A DNA stretch of 8,345 bases from Comamonadaceae bacterium (lineage in GTDB: Bacteria; Pseudomonadota; Gammaproteobacteria; Burkholderiales; Burkholderiaceae_C): assembly GCA_947371775.1 (NCBI GenBank), contig CANBQX010000081.1:1-8345 (forward strand), in the 5' to 3' direction. Positions 1 to 5,770 of the stretch are shown in pieces. How positions within the stretch are numbered: the stretch's first letter is position 1; each line of letters starts with the position of its first letter. The notes under the pieces are model-generated. The model saw only the letters and a list, made by a program, of their open reading frames with translations. It was not told the DNA's origin and did no database searches. Made by a program: the position numbers and the translations under genes.

Positions 1-804
1 ATTCCAGTCACCCAGGGGGCGGCAGCCCCGCTGGTCAAACGGGGCGAGGCGCCGCCAGAGCACATTCACGGTGCCGACGGCCTGGGTAATTTGAACGAGC
101 GCGTGGCCACCCGCAACCAGGCAGATCCGCGCAGCTCCGCCCAATTCATCGTGGACATGGCGCGCCAACATCCAGGAGAAATCACCGTCGTGGCCGTTGG
201 CCCTCTGGGCAACTTGGCGCAGGCGCTGCTGATCGAGCCCGCGCTGCCAAGCCTGCTGCGCAAAGTGGTGATCATGGGCGGCGCGGTGCTGGAGCCGGGA
301 AATGTGTCGCCCGTGGCCGAGGCCAATATCTGGAACGACCCGCACGCCGCAGACGCGGTGTTTTGCGCCGGTTTTGACCTGACCATGGTGGGCCTGGACG
401 TGACGCACCAGGTGATCTTGCCCGTGCGCTTGTTCGAAAAAATTGCCCAGCACCACCAACATGTGGCCACTGACACCCTGCACCACGCAGTGGCCTTTTA
501 TGCCAACTTTTACAGCGGCTTGTATCCGCATGTGGCAGAAATCCACGGCTGCTTTGGCCACGATGTGTTGGCCTTTGTGGCGCTGACCAATCCCGAGCTG
601 TTCACCACCCAGAGCGGTCGCGTGCGGGTTGCGGTGGACGGACTGGCGCAAGGCCAAACCATGCTGCGGCGCAAAGACATTGCCTATCCCCAAGAAGGCT
701 GGGGCAGCGAATTGCGGGACACGCGGGTCTGCATGGAAGTGCAAGCGCAGGCCTGCAAAGACCTGATTGAATCCACGCTGATGTCCCGATGGCTGGAGCA
801 CTGA
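1..804 (+). CDS. Nucleoside hydrolase (inosine-uridine preferring family), 5'-truncated
   Basis: The reading frame is open from the first base of the window to TGA at 802-804, giving the last 267 residues. The family hydrolyses the N-glycosidic bond of ribonucleosides to free base and ribose in purine or pyrimidine salvage. Numbered from the window edge, visible family signatures are HGADGLGN (about 23-30), AVGPLGNLAQAL, a VIMGGA strand, EANIWNDPHAA (from E107) resembling the ribose-contacting region, LDVTHQV, and GHDVLA with D188 as the probable C-terminal Ca2+-binding aspartate. The N-terminal aspartate-rich Ca2+ and catalytic motif lies outside the window; roughly 50-60 residues are missing compared with the usual 310-340. 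The TTG at 91 (second half of the GLGN motif) is only the first alternative start inside the window and not the true start. Substrate preference cannot be read from this part. The stop is two bases before the dioxygenase start, so the two genes are probably co-transcribed. Confidence 0.93.
   Translation: MPVTQGAAAPLVKRGEAPPEHIHGADGLGNLNERVATRNQADPRSSAQFIVDMARQHPGEITVVAVGPLGNLAQALLIEPALPSLLRKVVIMGGAVLEPGNVSPVAEANIWNDPHAADAVFCAGFDLTMVGLDVTHQVILPVRLFEKIAQHHQHVATDTLHHAVAFYANFYSGLYPHVAEIHGCFGHDVLAFVALTNPELFTTQSGRVRVAVDGLAQGQTMLRRKDIAYPQEGWGSELRDTRVCMEVQAQACKDLIESTLMSRWLEH
795..798 (+). promoter_or_regulatory. Ribosome binding site of the dioxygenase gene
   Basis: GGAG ends 8 bases before the ATG at 807. 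It lies inside the last codons of the nucleoside hydrolase. It favours ATG 807 over the upstream in-frame ATG at 789, which has no comparable site and would make the genes overlap by 16 bases. Confidence 0.55.
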
Positions 805-806
805 GC

Positions 807-1652
807 ATGCACTTGCCCGTGTTGGACTTTGCCGCCCCTGACGCGCCCGAGGCTTTTTGCCGCAGCCTGCACCAGACCGGCTTTGCGGTGCTGCGCAAGC
901 ACCCCTTGCCGCAAAGCCTGGTGGAAGGCATTTATGCCGAGTGGCGGGCGTTTTTTGACACACCTGCCAAACACGCCTATGCCTTTGACCCGGCCACTGG
1001 CGACGGCTATTTCTCAACGGCGGTGTCTGAGACGGCCAAGGGCGAAAAGCAACGCGACCTGAAGGAGTTTTTTCACATCTTCCCCTGGGGCCGATTTCCC
1101 GGCGAAGTATCCGGGCAGGCGCATGACTACTACGCCCAGGCCAGCGCCCTGGCCACAACGCTTCTGGGCTGGGTGCAGACCCACACGCCTGCGGAGGTGC
1201 TTTCGCGGTTCTCGATGCCGCTGCCGCAGATGCTGGAACACAGCGACCACACCTTGCTGCGGGTGCTGCATTACCCGCCCCTGGCGGGGGATGAGGCGCC
1301 GCAGGCGGTGCGCGCCGCGGCCCATACCGACATCAACCTGCTCACCCTGCTGCCTGCCGCCACCGAACCGGGCCTGCAAATTTTGGCCAAGGACGGCAGC
1401 TGGATCGACGTGCCCTGCGACTTTGGCCTGTTGATCGTCAATATTGGTGACATGCTGCAAGAGGCATCCGGCGCCTACTACCCTTCGACCGTGCACCGCG
1501 TGCTCAACCCAGAGGGTGCCGACCGCGCCAAGAGCCGTATTTCGCTGCCCTTGTTTTTGCACCCCCTCCGCGAGGTGGTGCTGTCCGAGCGCTACACCGT
1601 GGGCAGCTACTTTGATGAGCGCATGCGGGAATTGCGCTCGCAAGATGCGTGA
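807..1652 (+). CDS. 2-oxoglutarate/Fe(II)-dependent dioxygenase, isopenicillin N synthase family
   Basis: The 281-residue product is a cytosolic non-haem iron oxygenase of the isopenicillin N synthase-like superfamily. The N-terminal part (about 1-85) resembles the DIOX_N region: a VLDF strand, then a GFAVLRKHPL segment matching the usual 'GFF.v.nHGi' pattern. The core double-stranded beta-helix carries H173-x-D175 (in AAHTDIN) and distal H230 (in STVHRVLN), the expected iron triad. R244-x-S246 (SRIS) is the usual 2-oxoglutarate carboxylate anchor. RVLHYPP before the core is also typical. Start 807 is chosen for its GGAG and because the product then begins MHLPVLDF; starting at 789 would add six residues. 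The substrate is unknown. Plant-type hydroxylases, thymine/pyrimidine hydroxylases and true isopenicillin N synthase share this fold. Adjacency to a nucleoside hydrolase hints at a nucleobase or nucleoside, but that is inference. Antibiotic synthesis is not suggested by anything nearby. Confidence 0.9.
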   Translation: MHLPVLDFAAPDAPEAFCRSLHQTGFAVLRKHPLPQSLVEGIYAEWRAFFDTPAKHAYAFDPATGDGYFSTAVSETAKGEKQRDLKEFFHIFPWGRFPGEVSGQAHDYYAQASALATTLLGWVQTHTPAEVLSRFSMPLPQMLEHSDHTLLRVLHYPPLAGDEAPQAVRAAAHTDINLLTLLPAATEPGLQILAKDGSWIDVPCDFGLLIVNIGDMLQEASGAYYPSTVHRVLNPEGADRAKSRISLPLFLHPLREVVLSERYTVGSYFDERMRELRSQDA

Positions 1653-1674
1653 ACAGCGGACTCCAACCACCCGG

Positions 1675-1717
1675 TTTGCACATAAAGAAATAGCAAAAAT
1701 GTAGTTTTGAATATAAG
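1675..1717 (+). promoter_or_regulatory. Candidate promoter and activator site of the cys operon
   Basis: The gap upstream of cysI begins with a marked AT-rich stretch in otherwise GC-rich DNA. TATAAG at 1712-1717 matches the -10 consensus at five of six positions. No good -35 hexamer sits 16-18 bases upstream, as expected for an activator-dependent promoter. Just upstream is an inverted repeat, TTTGC (1675-1679) and GCAAA (1693-1697) with 13 bases between. Its centre (about 1686) would be near -38 from a start at about 1724. LysR-type regulators such as CysB or SsuR control sulfur genes in related bacteria and bind AT-rich dyads near -35, so a site of that kind is plausible. The regulator is not identifiable from the sequence. 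Confidence 0.35.
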
Positions 1718-1718
1718 G

Positions 1719-1771
1719 CGGGGCGCGTACATTCACCTGTCTTTTGCCGGCGTGCAGACGTGCGCGCCCTG
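1719..1771 (+). promoter_or_regulatory. Long GC-rich inverted repeat in the cysI leader
   Basis: GGGCGCGTAC at 1721-1730 pairs with GTGCGCGCCC at 1760-1769, giving ten pairs of which one is G-U (T1728-G1762). Two more outer pairs (G1720-T1770 wobble, C1719-G1771) can extend it. The loop is 29 bases. It lies between the candidate -10 and the cysI ATG at 1811, so most of it would be in the 5' leader. No T-run follows, so it is not a simple intrinsic terminator. It matches no riboswitch class that I recognise. A leader hairpin, an operator, or a chance GC-rich pairing are all possible. Confidence 0.35.
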
Positions 1772-1810
1772 GGTTGCGCCTGTTGCACCCCCTACTCCCT
1801 ACCACTTCGC

Positions 1811-3598
1811 ATGTACCAATACACCGAATTCGACCGCCAGTTTGTCCACGCGCGCGCCGCGCAATACCGTGACCAGCTCACCCGCAACCAAGCCGGCACG
1901 CTGAGCGACGACGAGTTCCGCCCCCTTCGACTGCAAAACGGCTGGTACGTGCAACGCTACGCCCCCATGTTGCGGGTGGCAGTGCCCTATGGCGAACTCA
2001 ACAGCGCGCAGTTGCGGGTGCTGGCGCAAATCGCGCAAGACTTTGACACGCCATCGCCCGAGCTGCTGGCGCGCGCACAGCACACCCAAGACCAGATCGG
2101 CAACGGACCCGCGCCCAAGCTCACCACCAATTACGGCCATTTCACGACGCGGCACAACGTGCAGTTCAACTGGATTCCGCTGGACAAAAGCGCCGACGTG
2201 ATGGAACTGCTGGCCAGTGTCAACCTGCACGGCATTCAAACCAGCGGCAACTGCATTCGCAATATCACCAGCGACGAACGTGCGGGCATCGCCACCGACG
2301 AAGCGGTGGACCCCCGCCCCTACGCCGAAGTGCTGCGCCAATGGAGCACTTTGCACCCCGAGTTCGCTTACCTGCCGCGCAAGTTCAAGATCGCCATCAC
2401 CGGCTCGGTGGAAGACCGCGCCGCGATTGCCTGGCACGACGTGGGCCTGCGCGTGTTGCGCAATGCCGCAGGCGACGTGGGCTTTCAGGTGCTGGTGGGT
2501 GGCGGCATGGGCCGCACACCGGTGATTGCATCGCAGGCCAAAGAGTTTTTGCCCTGGAACCAAATCATCAACTACCTGGAGGCCGTGGTGCGTGTCTACA
2601 ACGGCTGGGGCCGTCGGGACAACATTTACAAGGCACGCATCAAGATCCTGGTCAAGGCCGAAGGCCAGCGTTACTTTGACGAGGTCGAAGCGGAATACCA
2701 GCGCATTCTGGCCGACGGTGCCAAGCACACCATTCCGCAGTCGGAGCTGGACCGTGTGAGCGCCTGCTTTGTCGCGCCCAGCGTGGAAACAGTTTCAGCA
2801 GCGGCCCAAAGTGTGGCCGAACACGCTCTGAGCGCACTTGCAGAGTCCACCCCCGAATTCGGCCGCTGGCTCGCGCAAAACGTGGCCGCCCACAAAAATC
2901 CTGGCCTGCGCGCCGTGACCCTGTCTTTCAAGCGCCTGGGCCAAGCTCCGGGCGATGCAACCGCCGACCAGTTGCGCACCAGCGCCGATTTGGCCGAGCG
3001 TTTCTCGGCGGGTGAAGCACGCGTCAACCACGACCAGAACCTGGTCTTGCCCTGGGTGCGCGTGGACCAGCTGATTGAGCTATGGCACGCTGCCAAAGCC
3101 GTGGGCCTGGCGCGCGCCAACGTCCATTTGCTCAGCGACATGATTGCCTGCCCCGGCGGCGACTACTGCGCGCTGGCCAATGCGCGCTCCCTGCCCCTGG
3201 CAGCCGCCATCACCGAGCGTTACCAGGACCTGGACGAGTTGTTTGATCTGGGCGAGATTGACCTGCACATCAGCGGCTGCATCAACTCCTGCGGCCACCA
3301 CCACAGCGGCCACATCGGCATTTTGGGCGTCGACAAGGATGGCCAGGAGTGGTACCAGGTCACCCTGGGCGGCTCCGACGGCTCGGCTTTGAGCGGCCCG
3401 GCACGGCCCGGCAAAGTCGTTGGCCCCTCGTTTGCAGCCGCCGAGGTGGTGGACGTGATTGAAGCGGTGCTCGACGTCTACAAAGACGAGCGCGATGCCG
3501 GTGAAAACTTCATCGACACCTTGCAGCGTGTGGGCTTTGATGCCTTCAAAACCGCAGCCAACAGCGCGCGTTACGCCACTGCCAAACACGCGGCCTGA
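1811..3598 (+). CDS. cysI: Sulfite reductase hemoprotein (nitrite/sulfite reductase family)
   Basis: The 595-residue protein catalyses the six-electron reduction of sulfite to sulfide with siroheme coupled to a [4Fe-4S] cluster. It shows the duplicated ferredoxin-like/siroheme architecture. Cluster ligands are C447-x5-C453 (ACPGGDYCALA) and C490-x3-C494 (GCINSCGHHHSG), with C494 the likely shared siroheme/cluster ligand. Likely sulfite- and siroheme-binding basic residues are R114 (TTRHNVQFNW), R150 (NCIRNITS), and K191 and K193 (KFKIAITG). GGGMGRTP near 235 is another family signature. ATG 1811 is chosen because MYQYTEFDRQF looks like the family N-terminus. The in-frame GTG at 1760 would add 17 unconvincing residues inside the leader hairpin. 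No clear Shine-Dalgarno precedes the ATG. Sulfite rather than nitrite is the expected substrate because cysH, cysD and cysN follow. No flavoprotein subunit gene (cysJ) is in the window, so electrons probably come from ferredoxin or another partner. Confidence 0.96.
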   Translation: MYQYTEFDRQFVHARAAQYRDQLTRNQAGTLSDDEFRPLRLQNGWYVQRYAPMLRVAVPYGELNSAQLRVLAQIAQDFDTPSPELLARAQHTQDQIGNGPAPKLTTNYGHFTTRHNVQFNWIPLDKSADVMELLASVNLHGIQTSGNCIRNITSDERAGIATDEAVDPRPYAEVLRQWSTLHPEFAYLPRKFKIAITGSVEDRAAIAWHDVGLRVLRNAAGDVGFQVLVGGGMGRTPVIASQAKEFLPWNQIINYLEAVVRVYNGWGRRDNIYKARIKILVKAEGQRYFDEVEAEYQRILADGAKHTIPQSELDRVSACFVAPSVETVSAAAQSVAEHALSALAESTPEFGRWLAQNVAAHKNPGLRAVTLSFKRLGQAPGDATADQLRTSADLAERFSAGEARVNHDQNLVLPWVRVDQLIELWHAAKAVGLARANVHLLSDMIACPGGDYCALANARSLPLAAAITERYQDLDELFDLGEIDLHISGCINSCGHHHSGHIGILGVDKDGQEWYQVTLGGSDGSALSGPARPGKVVGPSFAAAEVVDVIEAVLDVYKDERDAGENFIDTLQRVGFDAFKTAANSARYATAKHAA

Positions 3599-3628
3599 GC
3601 GCCCTCCATCCACCAGCCAACGCATTCC

Positions 3629-4012
3629 ATGTCTCTTACCCTGATTCACGCCCACGACCTGCCTGCGGCCGATTCCGCCAACGCCCACACCCTGGTGCTG
3701 GCCAACGATGTGGACGCCCAAACCGTTGCGCTGGACGGCGTGACACTCGTCTCACTCGATTTTCCGAAGTTCACCGACGGGCGGGCTTTCAGTCAAGCCT
3801 ATGTGCTGCGCCGCCGGGGCTTTAGCGGCGACATCCGCGCCCATGGCGATGTGCTGATTGACCAGCTGCTGCAGATGCAGCGCAGCGGCTTCAGCAGCGC
3901 CATCCTGCGACCGGACCAGGACGCAGTGCACGGACAAAAGCTGCTGAACCACTTCACCGGCTTTTACCAGGGTGACGCGCTGGGCACGCCCCGGTTTAAC
4001 CAGGCCGCCTGA
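3629..4012 (+). CDS. DUF934 family protein, sulfite-reduction associated
   Basis: The 127-residue soluble protein belongs to the DUF934 family (COG3749), recognised from LDFPKFTDGRAFSQAYVLRRR (about residues 44-64), GDIRAHGDVLIDQL (about 70-83) and a C-terminal HFTGFYQGD segment. The family is known almost only from its position beside cysI and cysH in proteobacteria. It is often described as a putative oxidoreductase of sulfite reduction, but no reaction is established that I know of. There is no cysteine, so it cannot hold a cysteine-ligated Fe-S cluster or do thiol chemistry. It has no signal peptide or membrane segment. The gene lies 30 bases after cysI and 51 before cysH, same strand, with no clear Shine-Dalgarno. 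A role as accessory or partner of CysI or CysH is inferred from context. Confidence 0.9.
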   Translation: MSLTLIHAHDLPAADSANAHTLVLANDVDAQTVALDGVTLVSLDFPKFTDGRAFSQAYVLRRRGFSGDIRAHGDVLIDQLLQMQRSGFSSAILRPDQDAVHGQKLLNHFTGFYQGDALGTPRFNQAA

Positions 4013-4031
4013 ACGCTGAACCCATTGCACC

Positions 4032-4047
4032 GAGGGGCCCGTCCCTC
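4032..4047 (+). repeat. Small intercistronic hairpin before cysH
   Basis: GAGGG at 4032-4036 pairs with CCCTC at 4043-4047, plus a possible G-T pair (4037/4042), leaving a 4-6 base loop. It sits in the 51-base gap after the DUF934 gene and ends 16 bases before the cysH ATG. There is no T-run, so it does not look like a terminator. It may affect message stability or cysH translation, or be chance. Confidence 0.25.
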
Positions 4048-4063
4048 CCAACAAGAGCTTCCC

Positions 4064-4804
4064 ATGCTGACATCGAATATTTCTTCCGGCGCGAGCAGCG
4101 CCATTGCCCGCAACGCCCAAGCGAGTGCGGACTTTGAAAATAAGCTGGCACGCACCCGCGCGTTGCTGCAACAGGCCGCCGCCGATTACAGCCCTTGCAC
4201 GCAGGCATCCAGCCTGGGCGCAGAAGACGTGGTCATCAGCCACCTGATCAACGCACTGCAACTCGACATCTCGATCTTCGTGCTGGAAACCGGCGCCTTG
4301 CACAACGAAACACTGGCGCTCCTGGAGCGCACCGAGGCGCACTCGCATGCCCCGGTGCGGGTTTTCCGCCCGCAGCATGCGGCGGTGATTCAGTTTGTGA
4401 AAAACGAAGGCCAGGACGCGATCTACAAGAGCATGGCCCTGCGCAAGGCCTGCTGCGACATTCGCAAGATGGAGCCGCTCTCGCGTGCTCTGCAAGGCCA
4501 GCGGGCTTGGATTACCGGTCTGCGCCGCGAGCAATCCAATGCCCGTGCCGACGTGCCCTTGCTCGACACCAGCGCACCCGAGATTGCCAAGTTCAACCCC
4601 TTGGCCGACTGGACCTGGGGCGACGTGTGGCACTACATCGGCCAGAACCAGGTGGACTACAACCCCCTGCATGACGAGTTTTTCCCCAGCGTGGGTTGCG
4701 CACCCTGCACCCGCGCGATTTCGATGGGCGAAGACTTCCGCGCCGGACGCTGGTGGTGGGAAAACGAATCCGCCAAAGAGTGCGGCCTGCACGTCAAGGC
4801 CTGA
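4064..4804 (+). CDS. cysH: Adenylylsulfate (APS) reductase, assimilatory, iron-sulfur type
   Basis: The 246-residue protein of the PAPS/APS reductase family reduces activated sulfate to sulfite with thioredoxin or glutaredoxin as electron donor. SSLGAEDVVISHLI (about 47-60) is the PP-loop-like nucleotide site, followed by ETGALHNET and WITGLRREQS. The cysteine pattern separates APS from PAPS reductases: C130-C131 (CCDIRKMEPL) and C212-x2-C215 (GCAPC) are the four ligands of the [4Fe-4S] cluster, and C240 in the terminal ECGLH is the catalytic nucleophile. PAPS-specific enzymes such as that of E. coli lack the cluster cysteines. ATG 4064, preceded by a weak AAGAG, is preferred to an in-frame TTG at 4025 that would add 13 residues through the intercistronic hairpin. 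The annotation as APS reductase agrees with the CysN here lacking an APS kinase domain. Confidence 0.95.
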   Translation: MLTSNISSGASSAIARNAQASADFENKLARTRALLQQAAADYSPCTQASSLGAEDVVISHLINALQLDISIFVLETGALHNETLALLERTEAHSHAPVRVFRPQHAAVIQFVKNEGQDAIYKSMALRKACCDIRKMEPLSRALQGQRAWITGLRREQSNARADVPLLDTSAPEIAKFNPLADWTWGDVWHYIGQNQVDYNPLHDEFFPSVGCAPCTRAISMGEDFRAGRWWWENESAKECGLHVKA

Positions 4805-4820
4805 GCCTCGCCCCCTTTTT

Positions 4821-4841
4821 ATGGAATCGAACCTGATATGA
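4821..4841 (+). other. Six-codon mini-ORF overlapping the cysD start
   Basis: ATG at 4821 opens a six-codon frame (MESNLI) that ends at TGA 4839-4841, overlapping the cysD ATG (4838-4840) in an ATGA arrangement. A TTTTT run precedes it. cysD itself lacks a strong Shine-Dalgarno, so reinitiation after the mini-ORF could couple cysD to upstream translation. It may equally be chance. Confidence 0.2.
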
Positions 4842-5770
4842 ACGCCGCTACTGCCCCCGACTTGCTGTCCCGCATCAGCAACCAGCACCTCGATGCGCTG
4901 GAAGAAGAAACCGTTTTCATCCTGCGCGAAGTCGCAGCCACTTTTGAGCGCCCCACGCTGCTTTTTTCGGGTGGCAAAGACTCGCTGGTGATGCTGCGCT
5001 GCGCCGAAAAAGCCTTTGGTGCGGGCCGCTTTCCGTTTCCACTTCTGATGATCGACACCGGGCACAATTTCACCGAGGTCACCGACTTTCGCGACCTGCG
5101 CGCCAAAGAACTGGGCGCGGAACTCATTGTGCGCAGCGTGGAAGACTCCATGGCGCGTGGCACCGTGCGCCTGTCGCACCCCGGTGAAAGCCGCAATGTG
5201 CACCAGTCCGTGACCCTGTTGGAAGCGATTGAAGAATTCCGCTTTGACGCCCTGATCGGCGGCGCCCGCCGCGACGAAGAAAAAGCCCGCGCCAAAGAAC
5301 GCATCTTCAGCCACCGCGACAGCTTTGGCCAGTGGCAACCCAAGGCCCAGCGCCCTGAGTTGTGGACTCTGTTCAACACCCGCTTGCAGCCGGGAGAGCA
5401 CTTCCGGGTGTTCCCCATCTCCAACTGGACCGAGCTCGATGTGTGGCAATACATTGACCGCGAAAACATTGCGTTGCCCTCGCTCTACTACACGCACCAA
5501 CGCGCTGTGGTGGAACGCAAAGGCCTGCTGGTGCCGGTCACTCCCTTGACCCCTGCGCTGCCCGACGAGACCGTGCAACTGCGCGATGTGCGATTTCGCA
5601 CCGTGGGCGATATCACCTGCACCTGCCCGGTGGCCAGTCTGGCGGCCAACGCCGCCGACGTGGTGTTAGAGACGCTGGACTCGGACGTGAGCGAACGAGG
5701 CGCGACCCGCATGGACGACAAAACCTCCGAAGCCTCCATGGAAAAACGCAAGAAAGACGGCTACTTCTGA
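4838..5770 (+). CDS. cysD: Sulfate adenylyltransferase subunit 2 (ATP sulfurylase small subunit)
   Basis: The 310-residue protein is the catalytic ATP pyrophosphatase-type subunit that makes APS and pyrophosphate from sulfate and ATP, driven by GTP hydrolysis on CysN. The PP-loop SGGKDS is at residues 44-49. Other family signatures are HLDALEEE near the N-terminus, LLMIDTGHNFTEV, IGGARRDEEKARAKER, FNTRLQPGEHFRVFPISNWTELDVWQYI, and the conserved C-terminus KRKKDGYF. Length is close to the usual 300-310. ATG 4838 lies 33 bases after the cysH stop. The first family-like segment, LSRISNQHLDALEEE, begins about ten residues in, consistent with this start. The stop TGA (5768-5770) shares one base with the cysN ATG, so the two subunits are probably translationally coupled for equal stoichiometry. 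Confidence 0.97.
   Translation: MNAATAPDLLSRISNQHLDALEEETVFILREVAATFERPTLLFSGGKDSLVMLRCAEKAFGAGRFPFPLLMIDTGHNFTEVTDFRDLRAKELGAELIVRSVEDSMARGTVRLSHPGESRNVHQSVTLLEAIEEFRFDALIGGARRDEEKARAKERIFSHRDSFGQWQPKAQRPELWTLFNTRLQPGEHFRVFPISNWTELDVWQYIDRENIALPSLYYTHQRAVVERKGLLVPVTPLTPALPDETVQLRDVRFRTVGDITCTCPVASLAANAADVVLETLDSDVSERGATRMDDKTSEASMEKRKKDGYF

Noticed and set aside
789..1652. Dioxygenase starting at ATG 789
   Set aside because: The GGAG at 795-798 is correctly spaced for ATG 807, and the first six residues of the longer form do not resemble the family.
1014..1805. Minus-strand open frame of 263 codons over the dioxygenase and the cysI leader
   Set aside because: It is antisense to the intact dioxygenase, shows no recognisable domain, and has the composition expected of a codon-bias shadow.
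1760..1810. GTG 1760 as the start of cysI
   Set aside because: It would add 17 cysteine- and proline-containing residues encoded within the leader hairpin, with no Shine-Dalgarno, while ATG 1811 gives a family-like N-terminus.
1799..2728. Minus-strand open frame of 309 codons over the first half of cysI
   Set aside because: It is a shadow of the strongly conserved CysI N-terminal half and has no domain or ribosome site.
3752..5578. A 608-codon open frame on the minus strand over the DUF934 gene, cysH and cysD
   Set aside because: It lies fully antisense to well-recognised conserved genes. Its product is low-complexity in character (rich in Val, Gly, Ala, His, Gln) with no domain I know. Long antisense frames are common in high-GC genes with strong third-position bias.
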